From: Pseudomonas rhizosphaerae
Lineage (GTDB): Bacteria; Pseudomonadota; Gammaproteobacteria; Pseudomonadales; Pseudomonadaceae
Length of the DNA: 64,000 bases
Direction of reading: 5' to 3'
Assembly: GCF_000761155.1 (NCBI RefSeq)
Contig: NZ_CP009533.1
Coordinates: forward strand, 3,582,001 to 3,646,000
Within the stretch, counting starts at the first letter, position 1, and each line of letters starts with the position of its first letter. The notes under the pieces were generated by a model. The model worked only from the letters and a program-made list of their open reading frames with translations, did no database searches and was not told the DNA's origin. A program made the position numbers and the translations under genes. Below, in pieces: positions 9,018 through 18,920 of this stretch.

Positions 9018-9563
9018 GTGGCCATTCGCAATTTCCAGCAGCATACGCCGCGCCTAGGCGAACGCGCCTTCGTCGACCGCTCGGCGGTGGTGATCGGCGA
9101 CGTCGAGATCGGCACCGACAGCTCGGTGTGGCCATTGACCGTGATCCGCGGCGACATGCACCGAATCCGCATCGGCAAGCGCACCAGCGTGCAGGATGCC
9201 AGCGTGCTGCACATCACCCACGCCGGCCCTTTCAATCCGGACGGTTTCCCCCTGCTGATCGGCGACGATGTCACCATTGGACACAAAGTCATGCTCCACG
9301 GCTGCACCCTGGGCAATCGCATCCTGGTCGGCATGGGCAGCACAGTGATGGACGGCGCGGTGGTGGAAGACGACGTGATCATCGGCGCCGGCAGCCTGGT
9401 AGCTCCGGGCAAGCGCCTGCAAAGCGGGTTTCTGTACGTGGGCAGCCCGGCTCGGCAGGCCCGACCGCTGACCGACAAGGAACGCGCATTCTTCACCTAC
9501 ACCGCAGGCAACTACGTGAAGCTCAAGGACCAACACCTGGCCGAAGGCTTCGACAAGGACTGA
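9018..9563 (+). CDS. Gamma-carbonic-anhydrase/YrdA-type left-handed beta-helix protein
   Basis: 181 aa from GTG 9018 (VAIRNFQQHTPRLG), preceded by GAGGA at a good distance; an ATG at 9009 is in frame but has almost no spacing to that site. Hexapeptide repeats run through the middle (VVIGDVEIGTDSSVWP, VLVGMGSTVMDGAVVEDDVIIGAGS). Candidate metal-binding histidines occur in HITHAG and in GHKVMLHGC. The family resembles gamma-class carbonic anhydrases, but catalytic activity of this subgroup is often unproven. The HAD-phosphatase gene follows 4 bp after its stop, so the two probably form an operon. Confidence 0.88.
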   Translation: MAIRNFQQHTPRLGERAFVDRSAVVIGDVEIGTDSSVWPLTVIRGDMHRIRIGKRTSVQDASVLHITHAGPFNPDGFPLLIGDDVTIGHKVMLHGCTLGNRILVGMGSTVMDGAVVEDDVIIGAGSLVAPGKRLQSGFLYVGSPARQARPLTDKERAFFTYTAGNYVKLKDQHLAEGFDKD

Positions 9564-9567
9564 ATCC

Positions 9568-10224
9568 GTGCACTATCAAAACATCCTGTTCGACCTCGAC
9601 GGCACCCTGACCGACCCGCGCGAGGGCATCACCCGCTCCATCCAGCATGCCTTGGCCAAGCTGGGCATCGACGAGCCGGACCTGCGCAACCTGGAGCACT
9701 TCATCGGCCCACCGCTGCTGGAGCAGTTCATGCACGCCTACGGCTTCGACGAAGCCCGCGCCTGGCAGGCGGTGAATTTCTACCGCGAACGCTTCCGCGT
9801 CACCGGCCTGTACGAAAACCAGGTCTTCGCCGGCGTCATCGCGCTGCTCGAAACACTGGAGCAACAGGGCCGACATTTGTACATCGCCACGTCCAAACCC
9901 TGGGAGTTCGCCCGGGAAATCGCCCGCCACTTCGATTTCGCCAGGCACTTCAAGGTGATCTACGGCAGCGAACTCGATGGTACGCGGACCGACAAGGTGC
10001 AGCTGATCGCCCACATCCTGGAGCAGGAAGGGCTGGACCCTGCCAAGACCCTGATGATCGGCGACCGCAAGCACGACCTGATCGGTGCCCGCCGCAACGG
10101 TCTGGATTGCGCGGCGGTGGGCTATGGTTTCGGCTCGCGGGAAGAGCTGGCCCTGGAGAACCCGACGTATCACTTCGACACGTTGCAGGCGCTGCATGAG
10201 GCGTTCCTGCAAAACGGAGGATGA
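9568..10224 (+). CDS. HAD-superfamily hydrolase, phosphoglycolate-phosphatase-like
   Basis: 218 aa. GTG start with AAGGA nine bases upstream. HAD motifs are in order: FDLDGTLTDP (nucleophile and acid/base Asp) near the N-terminus, a Thr/Ser in IATSKPWE, Lys136-Val in TDKVQL and the terminal GDRKHD. A four-helix cap sits between motifs I and II, as in Gph/PpaX-type phosphatases. Substrate cannot be assigned from sequence. It lies 4 bp downstream of the gamma-carbonic-anhydrase-like gene and ends before a REP pair. Confidence 0.85.
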   Translation: MHYQNILFDLDGTLTDPREGITRSIQHALAKLGIDEPDLRNLEHFIGPPLLEQFMHAYGFDEARAWQAVNFYRERFRVTGLYENQVFAGVIALLETLEQQGRHLYIATSKPWEFAREIARHFDFARHFKVIYGSELDGTRTDKVQLIAHILEQEGLDPAKTLMIGDRKHDLIGARRNGLDCAAVGYGFGSREELALENPTYHFDTLQALHEAFLQNGG

Positions 10225-10236
10225 GTCGGTAACGAT

Positions 10237-10320
10237 GCGGGCCATTCGCGGCCACTGGCCACTCCCACACAAGACTGCACGCAACCCTGTAGGAGCGGCC
10301 AGTGGCCGCGAATAAGCCCG
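10237..10320. repeat. REPIN: two REP elements in inverted orientation
   Basis: GGGCCATTCGCGGCCACTGG on the left is mirrored by TGTAGGAGCGGCCAGTGG...GCGAATAAGCCC on the right, so the pair can fold as a long hairpin. This is the Pseudomonas REP type found at many gene ends. It separates the convergent ends of the HAD gene and the aminopeptidase gene and may act as a transcription boundary. Confidence 0.9.
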
Positions 10321-10336
10321 CAAGCACCCTGCCAAA

Positions 10337-11422
10337 CTACCCGCCTAACCGCACCAGTTCGGCCCTGCGCTCGTCCATCGGCAACTTGCCCAATGCGGCC
10401 GCATGCTCATAGAACGCGCGCCAATCCCCCCTTACTTGCCGGAACAAACCCGCGAACGCCGGCACCCATTGGTCATACAAGCCAAACGGCAGCAGCTTGG
10501 CATTGTTCATCGGCCCGTTGATCCAGGCATCGAAACGCTTGTCTCCCTGCCAAGGCCCATCGCGCAGTTGGCGATACTCGCGGCGCAGGCGCTTGAACTC
10601 GGCAGCCTTGCCCGTGCGCATGGCCTGTGCGGATAACGGTTGGGCGTACAGCGCAGCCAGGCGTTCGCGGGTCGCAAGCACCAGTGCGGTGAACTGGTCA
10701 CGTTGCGCCATCAGCGTGCTTGCCACCGGCGGCAAGCCTCGCTGGGCAAGCCACTGCCGGGTGCCCTCCTGCTCGACGAAGGTGGCGAAGGACTCGTTGA
10801 ATTCGGTGTCGTCTTTCACATACACACGCTGATGCGCCAGCTCGTGGAAGATCAGGGTGGCCAGACGCTCGTCGCCCCAACCGAGCATGGTGTTGAGAAT
10901 CGGATCGTCGAACCAGCCCAGTGTCGAGTAGGCCTCGACGCCACCGACATACACGTCCCGGCCCGCCAGCTTCTGCAACGCCGCTTCGCCCCGAGCACCG
11001 GACTGACTGTAGTAACCGCGATAAGCCACGCAACCGGCAATGGGGAAGCAATGGGTCAACGGCGCCAGGGAAAACTCCGGTGTGGCGAACACGTTCCACA
11101 CCACCAAGGGCCGACCGATGTCGGCGTACAGGCGATAGCTGCGGTTGTCCGGCAGATGCAAGTGCTCGCTGGCGAAGTCGCGGGCCGCCTGGGCACGCTG
11201 CAACTGCTCGCGCAGCCGCGGGTCGCGCGACGGATCGGCAAGGATCTGCACCACCGGCTCGCGTGCCTGCAACAGCTGCCACTGGCCCTGCATCAATTGG
11301 CCGTAATAGCCCGCGCTGCTGCAACCGTTGAGCAGGAACAACAGGCACAGGGGAACAAACAGGCGCAAACCGCGGTCGAGTGCGGCAAGAATGGAACGAC
11401 GAACGACAACGAATTCATGCAT
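10337..11422 (-). CDS. Predicted lipoprotein aminopeptidase (Aminopep family)
   Basis: About 361 aa from ATG 11422; an in-frame ATG at 11434 and a longer open frame are possible. A hydrophobic stretch ends in LFLLNGC, giving a lipobox with Cys34. A zinc-peptidase motif HELAH lies at 193-197, followed by FNESFATFVE supplying a downstream Glu, as in gluzincins. It matches the family of predicted bacterial lipoprotein aminopeptidases; substrate unknown. Expected to be membrane-anchored facing the periplasm. The 5' end of its long frame overlaps the divergent lipoprotein gene start, so the shorter start is preferred. Confidence 0.8.
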   Translation of the reverse strand: MHEFVVVRRSILAALDRGLRLFVPLCLLFLLNGCSSAGYYGQLMQGQWQLLQAREPVVQILADPSRDPRLREQLQRAQAARDFASEHLHLPDNRSYRLYADIGRPLVVWNVFATPEFSLAPLTHCFPIAGCVAYRGYYSQSGARGEAALQKLAGRDVYVGGVEAYSTLGWFDDPILNTMLGWGDERLATLIFHELAHQRVYVKDDTEFNESFATFVEQEGTRQWLAQRGLPPVASTLMAQRDQFTALVLATRERLAALYAQPLSAQAMRTGKAAEFKRLRREYRQLRDGPWQGDKRFDAWINGPMNNAKLLPFGLYDQWVPAFAGLFRQVRGDWRAFYEHAAALGKLPMDERRAELVRLGG

Positions 11423-11505
11423 GTGGTTTTCCATGGCCAGGCCCGCCAGCGAGCAGGTGTTATCGGCGCTGACCCTGCATCTTACGATCCCATGAGGAGA
11501 ATTCC

Positions 11506-11919
11506 ATGCGCGCATTGATCATTGCCGGCAGCCTGCTGACGCTTGCCGGCTGTGCCGGACTGCCCGATCCGGATCCAAACCAGGCCTGGATCGACCTTGC
11601 GGCCGACGATCACAACGCCCTGCACGCGACCCAGGTCGACGAGAAGGAATGGACCGACACACGTTATTTCGAAGTCGAGCCCGGCAGCCATGAGCTGACC
11701 GTACGCCTGCAATTCCCCGTGGAGCCAACCAATATCGGTCCGGTGCCGGCACCGCTGTGGCGCAACTGCGAATTGAACCTGACCTATGCAGGCTTCGATG
11801 CGGGGCAACGCTACTTCCTGGAAGCGGGCAGCGTCGGCTTCAGCCCTTGGGCCAAGCTTTATGACGAGCAGCGCAAGCTGGTCGGCCAGGCACAACCCGC
11901 CGGCTGCCAGAGCGCCTGA
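11506..11919 (+). CDS. Small lipoprotein, paralogue of next gene
   Basis: 137 aa. Signal peptide with lipobox LTLAGC (Cys17). After it comes PDPNQAWIDL, then a domain with VDEKEWTDTRYFEVEPGSHE and a conserved pair of cysteines. A GAGGAG ribosome site lies just upstream. The next gene encodes a same-length paralogue with the same PxxAWIDx, DGRYFQVDPGSHELEVR and YDGFKAGERY pattern. Function unknown. Confidence 0.85.
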   Translation: MRALIIAGSLLTLAGCAGLPDPDPNQAWIDLAADDHNALHATQVDEKEWTDTRYFEVEPGSHELTVRLQFPVEPTNIGPVPAPLWRNCELNLTYAGFDAGQRYFLEAGSVGFSPWAKLYDEQRKLVGQAQPAGCQSA

Positions 11920-12027
11920 GCACAGGCGTGAACGCAGCCACTGGCCGGCGCCGGCTCGCGTCGCCGGCCCAAAGCTTCTAGACTCATTGCCAATTCGCCG
12001 ACGGTTCTGTGCAGCCAAGGAATTCCC

Positions 12028-12441
12028 ATGCGTGCCGTGTTCGCCTTGTTGACCTTTGCCACGCTCGCTGGCTGCGCCAACCCGCCGTTGCCCACCGTCG
12101 ATCCGGGCAAAGCCTGGATCGACATGTTCACCACGACCGGGCGCCTGGTCATGGCGGAAAGTCTGGATGGCCGCAAGCTCAACGATGGGCGCTATTTCCA
12201 GGTGGATCCCGGAAGCCATGAGCTGGAAGTACGGTTTGATTACGAAATGTATGCCGGAGGCGGGCTGGTCAACGACCCGTTCGACCGTACCTGCTACCTG
12301 ACCGTGCGCTATGACGGTTTCAAGGCTGGCGAACGCTACCGGTTGGAAGGCAGGGCGATTGCCATGCAAGCCAGTGCGCGGCTATATGATTCAAGCCGGC
12401 AGATCGTGGCCGAGGACCGGGCCATTCACTGTATCCCCTGA
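12028..12441 (+). CDS. Small lipoprotein, paralogue of previous gene
   Basis: 137 aa. Lipobox ATLAGC near residue 15, then PGKAWIDM and RYFQVDPGSHELEVR; it keeps the two-cysteine, beta-rich pattern of the gene upstream. The pair probably arose by tandem duplication. About 108 bp separates the two, so this one may have its own promoter. Predicted to be envelope-anchored; no function assigned. Confidence 0.85.
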   Translation: MRAVFALLTFATLAGCANPPLPTVDPGKAWIDMFTTTGRLVMAESLDGRKLNDGRYFQVDPGSHELEVRFDYEMYAGGGLVNDPFDRTCYLTVRYDGFKAGERYRLEGRAIAMQASARLYDSSRQIVAEDRAIHCIP

Positions 12442-12484
12442 CGGGGCTGCTTGAGCACGCTGCTATGCCCGCACAGCAGTGTAG

Positions 12485-12718
12485 TCAATCGTCATTCTTC
12501 TGATAGACGATCTTGCGGGTGCCGTTGTCGCAGGATCCTACGACCATGCTCGGGTCCTTGGCATCTAGGTTGTCGACAATTTCCAGTGTGTAGGAAGTAA
12601 CGCCTTGGGCCTGGATCTTGGCCTCGATCTCAGCCTTGAGTTCCTCACACGGCTTAGGTGCGGCCATAGCCGTGGTTGCCAAAACACTGCACGCCATCGC
12701 CAAAATCAATCGTTTCAT
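12485..12718 (-). CDS. DUF1161 family secreted small protein
   Basis: 77 aa. Cleavable signal peptide (MKRLILAMACSVLATTAMAA), then PCEELKAEIEAKIQAQGV, a beta-rich middle and VVGSCDNGTRKIVY; the two cysteines probably form a disulfide. The pattern is that of DUF1161 periplasmic proteins. A second member lies at 14563-14787. Function unknown. Confidence 0.85.
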   Translation of the reverse strand: MKRLILAMACSVLATTAMAAPKPCEELKAEIEAKIQAQGVTSYTLEIVDNLDAKDPSMVVGSCDNGTRKIVYQKNDD

Positions 12719-12771
12719 AGCTGAATTCTCCTGATGAGCTGGCAGTGTAAGGCAACCGGCAAGACGCTACC

Positions 12772-13203
12772 TCAAGATTCCAGAGTAGCGCTCAAGGTGA
12801 TGTCGGCGTTCAATACTTTCGACACCGGGCAACCTTCCTTGGCCTTGTTGGCCAGCTCTTCGAACTTGGCCTGGTCGATGTTCGGGATCTTGGCCGACAT
12901 GGTCAGCTTGATGGCGGTGATTGCAAAACCTTCGCCTTCCTTGTCCAGGCTGACTTCGGCGGAGGTCTTGATTTCATCGGGGGTGAAACCTTCGCCGCCC
13001 AGAATCATCGAGAATGCCATGGAGAAACAGCCTGCATGCGCTGCGCCGATCAGCTCTTCCGGATTGGTGCCCGGCTGGCCTTCGAAACGGGTGTTGAAGC
13101 CGTAGGGATTGCTTTTCAGAGCGCCGCTCTGAGTGGAAATCTCGCCCTTACCGGTTTTCAGATCGCCTTTCCAGACAGCCGATGCGGTTTTCTTGATGCT
13201 CAT
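12772..13203 (-). CDS. osmC: OsmC family peroxiredoxin (organic hydroperoxide reductase)
   Basis: 143 aa from ATG 13203, preceded by GGAGG. The two redox cysteines of the Ohr/OsmC fold are present: Cys59 in HAGCFSMA and Cys125 in EGCPVSK. The N-terminal KKTASAVWKGDLKTGKG and the FNTRFEGQPGTNPEELI region favour the OsmC branch over Ohr. Cytoplasmic; reduces organic peroxides, usually induced in stationary or osmotic stress. Confidence 0.93.
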   Translation of the reverse strand: MSIKKTASAVWKGDLKTGKGEISTQSGALKSNPYGFNTRFEGQPGTNPEELIGAAHAGCFSMAFSMILGGEGFTPDEIKTSAEVSLDKEGEGFAITAIKLTMSAKIPNIDQAKFEELANKAKEGCPVSKVLNADITLSATLES

Positions 13204-13408
13204 AAAAGCCTCCATGATGGGCGCGACGGGTTCGCGCGGTGTCATGTGTTCAGAGGGCAGGGCGCTGGGCAAGTTCAGCGCGATTCGGACAGCTGGCTAT
13301 TGAATCCGGGCAAGATGCCCATACTGACTATTGATAAGAAATAAATATTCGGTAGCAAAGATGCGCGGGGCATCCCACCTGCCACATACCCACAGGATGC
13401 CATTGATC

Positions 13409-14410
13409 ATGACCGTTTTGACCGATACGAAATACTCCGTCCTCGACCTTGTGCCCGTACGTGCCGACCATGGCCCGGCACGGTCGCTGCACAATGCCCT
13501 GGATCTGGCGCGCCATGCCGAAACCTGGGGCTATAACCGCTTCTGGGTGGCCGAGCACCACAACATGGACGGTATCGCCAGCTCGGCGACCTCCGTGCTG
13601 CTGGGCTATCTGGCCGGTGGCACGTCCTCGATCCGCATGGGCTCGGGCGGGGTGATGTTGCCCAACCATGCGCCGCTGGTGATCGCCGAACAATTCGGCA
13701 CGCTGGAAAGTCTGTACCCGGGACGCATCGACCTGGGTCTGGGCCGCGCGCCTGGTTCAGACCAGATGACCGCGCGCGCGCTGCGCCGTGAACGCTCTGG
13801 CAGTGCCGACGATTTTCCCGACGACGTTCGCGAGCTGATGGCCTACCTGGGGCCTCGTACTCCTGATCAGAAAGTGATCGCCGTGCCGGGCAGCGGGACC
13901 AACGTGCCGATCTGGCTGCTGGGCTCGAGTCTGTTCAGTGCTCAGCTGGCAGGCATGTATGGCCTGCCCTATGCCTTCGCTTCGCATTTTGCGCCGCGTT
14001 ACATGCATGAAGCGATCCGGGTCTACCGCGCTCACTTCAAGCCTTCCGAGGTGCTGGACAAGCCCTACGTGATGCTGGGCGTGCCATTGGTGGCCGCCGA
14101 CAGCGACGAACACGCCGACTACCTGGCAACCTCGGTCTACCGCCGCATTCTCAACCTGATGCGTGGCCAGACCCTGGTGCAGCAGCCACCGGTCAAGAGC
14201 ATGGAAGGGTTGTGGTTGCCCCATGAAAAGGCTGCGGTCGGGGACTTTCTAGGCCTGGCAGTGGTGGGGGGACCGGCGAAGGTCCGTGCCAAGCTTGAGG
14301 TGTTGCAGGAGCAGACGCAGGCGGACGAGCTGATTTTCACGTGCGATCTGTATGAACATGCCGATCGGCTCAGATCCTATGAGCTGTTGGCGCAGGTGAT
14401 GAAAGGTTGA
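13409..14410 (+). CDS. LLM-class flavin-dependent oxidoreductase (luciferase-like)
   Basis: 333 aa from ATG 13409, with CAGGA upstream; earlier in-frame starts lack conservation. Luciferase-like features include the N-terminal YSVLDLVPV strand, WVAEHHN (flavin/substrate pocket), [13 protein letters not shown] and a C-terminal [11 protein letters not shown] segment. This is the family of bacterial FMN-dependent monooxygenases often named MsnO8-type. Native substrate cannot be read from sequence. Followed by two directly repeated REP elements. Confidence 0.88.
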   Translation: MTVLTDTKYSVLDLVPVRADHGPARSLHNALDLARHAETWGYNRFWVAEHHNMDGIASSATSVLLGYLAGGTSSIRMGSGGVMLPNHAPLVIAEQFGTLESLYPGRIDLGLGRAPGSDQMTARALRRERSGSADDFPDDVRELMAYLGPRTPDQKVIAVPGSGTNVPIWLLGSSLFSAQLAGMYGLPYAFASHFAPRYMHEAIRVYRAHFKPSEVLDKPYVMLGVPLVAADSDEHADYLATSVYRRILNLMRGQTLVQQPPVKSMEGLWLPHEKAAVGDFLGLAVVGGPAKVRAKLEVLQEQTQADELIFTCDLYEHADRLRSYELLAQVMKG

Positions 14411-14434
14411 GCTTGCGGTGACCTGAGGTACTGC

Positions 14435-14519
14435 GTCGGCTGTTTCGCGGCCACTGACCGCTCCTACGGAGGGGGCGGTAGTGTGTCGGCTGTTTCGCGG
14501 CCGCTGACCGCTCCTACAG
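14435..14519. repeat. Two REP elements in direct orientation
   Basis: GTCGGCTGTTTCGCGGCC starts at 14435 and again at 14485, each continuing into CTGACCGCTCCTAC. The two 35-bp units differ at few positions and are 50 bp apart. Same family as the REP pairs at 10237 and 29986, but here tandem rather than inverted. Confidence 0.9.
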
Positions 14520-14562
14520 GGGACTGGATGTCCTGCGGGAGCGGGTCATGGCAGCGATGCCA

Positions 14563-14787
14563 TCAGCGCTTGTAGACGATGGCCTTGGTGCCGCCTTCAC
14601 ATGAACCGACTACCTGGAAGCCCGCATCCGGGGTGACATTGTCGACCACTTCCAGCGTGTAACCCGACACGCCGTTGGCATCGATCTTCGCGGCGATTTC
14701 GCTCTTGAGCTCCTCGCACGGCTTGCCTGCAGCGAACACGCCGCTTGCCACGCTCAACAAACCCACAGCCAACAAAATTCGCTTCAT
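14563..14787 (-). CDS. DUF1161 family secreted small protein (second copy)
   Basis: 74 aa from ATG 14787 (MKRILLAVGLLSVASGVFAA signal peptide), then GKPCEELKSEIAAKI and VVGSCEGGTKAIVYKR. Clear paralogue of the protein at 12485-12718, keeping both cysteines. An ATG three codons upstream is possible. Predicted periplasmic; function unknown. Confidence 0.85.
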   Translation of the reverse strand: MKRILLAVGLLSVASGVFAAGKPCEELKSEIAAKIDANGVSGYTLEVVDNVTPDAGFQVVGSCEGGTKAIVYKR

Positions 14788-14919
14788 CGCTTGCATCCTT
14801 GGTTTGGTACTGCCGCTTTAAGACAAACGGCGGATCGCCTGTGGTCAGGTCGATACGCCGGGAGTGTTTTGTAACTCAACCTATGGCATTCGGCCAGTCG
14901 GAAGATTCCGTGTTTTCTG

Positions 14920-15135
14920 TCAGCTATTTTGGATACGGAAGCCAACTTTCAGAGTGACCTGGAAATGAGCCACTCGACCATCCTCGATATGACCACGGGT
15001 TTCGGTCACTTCGAACCACTCCATTTTCTCGATGCTCTTGCTCGCTTCGGCCAATGCGTTGTTGATGGCGTCTTCGATGGTGGTGGTCGAGGAACCGACC
15101 AGTTCGACTTTCTTGTACGTGTGGTGATCGCTCAT
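14920..15135 (-). CDS. Dodecin (flavin-binding small protein)
   Basis: 71 aa. It has the dodecin pattern: [24 protein letters not shown], the flavin-stacking Trp in [12 protein letters not shown] and a terminal [14 protein letters not shown] strand. Dodecins assemble into hollow dodecamers that store or buffer flavins or CoA. ATG 15135 with GGAG upstream. Confidence 0.93.
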   Translation of the reverse strand: MSDHHTYKKVELVGSSTTTIEDAINNALAEASKSIEKMEWFEVTETRGHIEDGRVAHFQVTLKVGFRIQNS

Positions 15136-15278
15136 GGTGCTCTCCAGTGGATGGACTACGAAAGGTTGTCTACCTGTGTGGGGATTTCTGCGCTAAAAGT
15201 TCATACGCACTGCACTTTCATCCTGCCGCGCAGTCGGAATCTACACACGCTATTCACCACAACGAAGGAGAGATACCC

Positions 15279-15602
15279 ATGGCAATTTCGACCCGCAAGG
15301 CCTCGCTGCAAAGCATGGAAGCAGAAATCGAAAGTCTGCTGCGCTCCCTGGAAAGCCTGAAGGAAGATTCCACCGAGGAGTCGCGCAAGACCCTCAAAGC
15401 GCTGAAGGCCAATGCCGAGACCGCGCTGAGCCACTCGCGTAGCCTGATCAGCGATGCGTACGAAGAAGTGAAGGTCAAGACCAAGGAAACCGGTATCGCT
15501 ACCCGTGACTACGCTCAAGAGCACCCTTGGGCCGCAGCTGGCGTCGCCGTCGGCGCACTGGGCCTGATCGCCGCTTACCTGATGTGCAATCGCAGCAACT
15601 AA
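15279..15602 (+). CDS. DUF883/ElaB-YqjD-like membrane-anchored protein
   Basis: 107 aa from ATG 15279, with AAGGAG upstream. A long amphipathic helix (residues 8-75, rich in E, K, L and S) precedes [20 protein letters not shown], a single C-terminal membrane segment. This is the layout of ElaB/YqjD, inner-membrane proteins reported to bind ribosomes in stationary phase. Its stop overlaps the end of convergent trpI by 4 bp. Confidence 0.87.
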   Translation: MAISTRKASLQSMEAEIESLLRSLESLKEDSTEESRKTLKALKANAETALSHSRSLISDAYEEVKVKTKETGIATRDYAQEHPWAAAGVAVGALGLIAAYLMCNRSN

Positions 15603-16495
15603 TCGACCTGGCGCGCCAGCTCTTGCTTGAGCCATAGCGCCAGTTGTCGGGCGCGCCCATCCGAGGCGCGCCGTGGGACCCAAAGCGCCAGCCGCGCCGG
15701 GGTTTGCGTAAACCCCCAAGGCGCGGCCAAGCGCCCGGCACGCAGGTCGTCGACCACCAGCGGTTCGGGTGCGATGGCAATGCCCAGTCCGGCCACCGCC
15801 GCCTCCAGCAAATAATACAAATGCTCGAACCCTTGTCCCAGGCTCAACGTCTCGGGGTCCAGATCGTTGCGCCTTGCCCAACTGGGCCAGGCCTGTGGCC
15901 GCGACGTGGTGTGCAGCAGGGCGTGCTCGAGCAGGTCAGCGGCAGCACCTCCCTGCAATGCGTCGAATCCCGAAAAGCGCGGGCTGAGCACCGGGCCGAT
16001 ACGCTCTTCGGCCAGCTCGAAGACGTCCATGTCGGCAGGCCATGGCGGTTCGGCGAACATCAACAAGGCGTCCAGACCAGGACGGCGCGGATCCAGATCA
16101 CCTTCACCGGCCGACAGGTGCAGGCGCAAATCCGGCAGGTCGCTGTTCAATCGACCCAGACGCGGGATGAACCAGCGCGCCAGCAGGCTTCCCGAGCAGC
16201 CCAGGACGAACGGCGCCTGAGCCTGGGCCTGACTCAATTCCGCACAGACCAGACGCAGGCGTTCGAAAGCCTCGGCGCTGGCATCACGTAGCCGACTGCC
16301 GGCATCTGTGAGTTTCAGGCCACGCCCCTGCTTGACGAACAGTGCGATGCCCAGGTGCTCTTCGAGCAACTTCAATTGGCGACTGACGGCGCCGTGGGTC
16401 ACGCTAAGCGATTCAGCCGCCTTGCTGACGCTGTTGAGGCGGGCAGTGGCTTCGAATGCCTTGAGGGCATTCAGCGGGGGCAGGTCACGGCTCAT
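15599..16495 (-). CDS. trpI: TrpI, LysR-type activator of trpBA
   Basis: 298 aa from ATG 16495. The N-terminal LysR helix-turn-helix reads [35 protein letters not shown]; the rest is an effector-binding domain. It is divergent from trpB with a 107-bp gap, the arrangement known for TrpI in pseudomonads, where indoleglycerol phosphate is the coinducer. Longer upstream in-frame starts reach into the trpB promoter region and are rejected. Confidence 0.94.
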   Translation of the reverse strand: MSRDLPPLNALKAFEATARLNSVSKAAESLSVTHGAVSRQLKLLEEHLGIALFVKQGRGLKLTDAGSRLRDASAEAFERLRLVCAELSQAQAQAPFVLGCSGSLLARWFIPRLGRLNSDLPDLRLHLSAGEGDLDPRRPGLDALLMFAEPPWPADMDVFELAEERIGPVLSPRFSGFDALQGGAAADLLEHALLHTTSRPQAWPSWARRNDLDPETLSLGQGFEHLYYLLEAAVAGLGIAIAPEPLVVDDLRAGRLAAPWGFTQTPARLALWVPRRASDGRARQLALWLKQELARQVD

Positions 16496-16602
16496 GGTAA
16501 TGTGAGAAATCCTGACAGGTTGCTCAGATCTTATCGGTTTTCCTGAGCGGCTGTCATGGGTACAGTAGTGACATCGCCCTTTCATTTCCCCTGGAGCTTC
16601 GC
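16496..16602. promoter_or_regulatory. trpI-trpB divergent control region
   Basis: The 107-bp gap between the divergent trpI and trpB genes must hold both promoters and the TrpI operator. A candidate -10 (TACAGT, about 16562) lies about 35 bp before the trpB start, which is preceded by TGGAGC. I cannot place the operator exactly from sequence alone. Confidence 0.55.
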
Positions 16603-17829
16603 ATGACCCAGAGCAATCTTCGCAGTGGCCCGGACAGCAACGGCCTGTTCGGCGCCTTCGGCGGCCGCTACGTCGCCGAGACCCTGATGCCGCTGGTGCT
16701 TGAGCTGGCTCGGGAATACGAAGCGGCCAAGGCCGATCCCGAGTTTCTCGAGCAGGTCGCCTACTTCCAGCGCGACTATATCGGCCGGCCCAATCCGTTG
16801 TATTTCGCCGAGCGCCTGACCGAACATTGCGGCGGGGCGAAAATCTACTTCAAGCGCGAAGAACTCAACCATACCGGCGCACACAAGGTGAACAACTGTA
16901 TCGGCCAGGTGCTGCTGGCCAAGCGCATGGGCAAGAAGCGTCTGATCGCCGAAACCGGTGCCGGCATGCACGGCGTGGCCACGGCCACCGTGGCCGCGCG
17001 CTTCGGTCTGCCTTGTGTGATCTACATGGGTGCCACCGACATTGAGCGCCAGCAGGCGAACGTGTTTCGCATGAAACTGCTGGGCGCCGAAATCGTGCCG
17101 GTCACTTCCGGCACCGGCACCTTGAAAGACGCCATGAACGATGCCCTGCGTGACTGGGTCACCAATGTCGACGACACCTTCTACCTGATCGGTACCGTGG
17201 CCGGCCCACATCCGTATCCAGCGATGGTGCGCGACTTCCAGTCGATCATCGGCAAGGAAACCCGCGAGCAGATGCAGGAGAAGGAAGGTCGTCTGCCCGA
17301 CAGCCTGGTCGCCTGCGTCGGCGGTGGTTCCAATGCCATGGGCCTGTTCCACCCCTTCCTGGATGACAGCAGCGTGGAGATCATCGGTGTCGAAGCTGCC
17401 GGCCATGGCGTGGGTTCGGGCAAGCACGCCGCCAGCCTCAACGGTGGCGTTCCCGGTGTACTGCACGGCAATCGCACCTATCTGCTGCAGGACGACGATG
17501 GGCAGATCACCGACGCGCACTCCATCTCGGCTGGCCTGGACTACCCCGGTATCGGTCCTGAACACGCCTGGTTGCACGAAATCAAGCGGGTGAACTACAC
17601 CAGCATCACCGATGAAGAGGCGTTGGCTGCGTTCCATGCCACCTGCCGCCTTGAAGGCATCATCCCAGCGCTGGAAACCGCTCACGCCCTGGCCGAAGCC
17701 ATGAAGCGTGCGCCGACGCTGCCTGCCGACCACTTGATGGTGGTGTGCCTGTCGGGCCGCGGCGACAAGGACATGCAAACCGTGATGAGCCATATGGGCG
17801 CCCAGGGCGCAAAGGAGACACTGGCATGA
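16603..17829 (+). CDS. trpB: Tryptophan synthase beta chain
   Basis: 408 aa. The PLP-binding Lys is Lys95 in HTGAHKVNN, and the phosphate-binding loop GGGSNAMG is present. Converts indole plus serine to tryptophan in the alpha2-beta2 complex. The stop overlaps the trpA start (ATGA), giving coupled translation. Confidence 0.98.
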   Translation: MTQSNLRSGPDSNGLFGAFGGRYVAETLMPLVLELAREYEAAKADPEFLEQVAYFQRDYIGRPNPLYFAERLTEHCGGAKIYFKREELNHTGAHKVNNCIGQVLLAKRMGKKRLIAETGAGMHGVATATVAARFGLPCVIYMGATDIERQQANVFRMKLLGAEIVPVTSGTGTLKDAMNDALRDWVTNVDDTFYLIGTVAGPHPYPAMVRDFQSIIGKETREQMQEKEGRLPDSLVACVGGGSNAMGLFHPFLDDSSVEIIGVEAAGHGVGSGKHAASLNGGVPGVLHGNRTYLLQDDDGQITDAHSISAGLDYPGIGPEHAWLHEIKRVNYTSITDEEALAAFHATCRLEGIIPALETAHALAEAMKRAPTLPADHLMVVCLSGRGDKDMQTVMSHMGAQGAKETLA

Positions 17830-18638
17830 GCCGCCTCGAACAACGCTTTGCCGAACTCAAGGCCGAAGGCCGCGCTGCCCTGGTCACCTTCGTCACCGCT
17901 GGCGACCCGGGCTACGACGCTTCCCTGGCGATCCTCAAGGGCCTGCCAGCCGCCGGTGCGGATGTCATCGAACTGGGCATGCCGTTCACCGATCCGATGG
18001 CCGACGGCCTGGCCATCCAGCTGGCAACCCTGCGGGCACTGAACGCCGGTCAGACGCTGGCGAAAACCCTGCAGATGGTTCGTGAATTCCGCGTCGAAAA
18101 CAGCACCACACCCATCGTGCTGATGGGCTACTACAACCCGATTCACCGCTTCGGCGTCGAAGCCTTCGTGGCCCAGGCCAAGGAAGCCGGTGTCGACGGC
18201 CTGATCATCGTCGACCTGCCGCCCGAACACGACGGCGAATTGGCCACCCCGGCGCAAGCCTCGGGTATCGACTTCATCCGCCTGACCACGCCGACCACCG
18301 ACGACGCCCGCCTGCCGCGAGTGCTGGAGCGCAGCTCCGGCTTCGTCTACTACGTTTCGGTGGCCGGCGTGACCGGTGCCGGCTCGGCCACCACCGAGCA
18401 CGTTGGCGGTGCCATCGAGCGACTGCGTCGCCACACCGACCTGCCGATCAGCGTCGGCTTCGGCATCCGCACGCCCGACCAGGCTGCCGCCATCGCCCGT
18501 CTGGCCGATGGCGTGGTGGTTGGCTCGGCGCTGGTGGACAAGATCGCCCATGCCCAGCACCACGGCCAGGCGGTGGAAGATGTGCTGTCGCTGTGCAGTC
18601 AACTGGCGCAGGGCGTACGTAAGGCTCGTGTCAGCTGA
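17826..18638 (+). CDS. trpA: Tryptophan synthase alpha chain
   Basis: 270 aa from ATG 17826. Catalytic Glu49 (ADVIELG) and Asp60 (DPMADG) sit at the canonical positions; GVTGAG and the C-terminal GFGIRTPDQ phosphate-binding segments are present. Cleaves indoleglycerol phosphate to indole and glyceraldehyde 3-phosphate. Last gene of the trpBA pair; a strong terminator follows about 60 bp downstream. Confidence 0.98.
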   Translation: MSRLEQRFAELKAEGRAALVTFVTAGDPGYDASLAILKGLPAAGADVIELGMPFTDPMADGLAIQLATLRALNAGQTLAKTLQMVREFRVENSTTPIVLMGYYNPIHRFGVEAFVAQAKEAGVDGLIIVDLPPEHDGELATPAQASGIDFIRLTTPTTDDARLPRVLERSSGFVYYVSVAGVTGAGSATTEHVGGAIERLRRHTDLPISVGFGIRTPDQAAAIARLADGVVVGSALVDKIAHAQHHGQAVEDVLSLCSQLAQGVRKARVS

Positions 18639-18698
18639 AGGTAAAGATTCCAATACAGAGGAATTAGCCCCTATTTCATGGGATTAATCGACAAGACG

Positions 18699-18733
18699 AA
18701 GGGGTATCGAACCTGTGTTCGATACCCCTTTTT
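18699..18733 (+). terminator. Rho-independent terminator after trpA
   Basis: A perfect 13-bp stem, AAGGGGTATCGAA (18699-18711) and TTCGATACCCCTT (18718-18730), with a 6-nt loop, followed by Ts. Ends the trpBA transcript. The rest of 18639-18920 shows no gene. Confidence 0.93.
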
Positions 18734-18920
18734 GCTGTTTGCAGGGGGTTTTTAACTGATATGTAACGAGTCTGCCGTCAGATCACTGCGGCTTTAGCAA
18801 TCGCACTCTCGTACCTAGTCTTTAGTGCGCGCGTGAGGCGGTGATAGTCCTCTGGATAGGTGATTCTGGGCGGCTATCTATGATGTAGGCGAGCCACATG
18901 ACTTCGTCGACTCGCACTGA

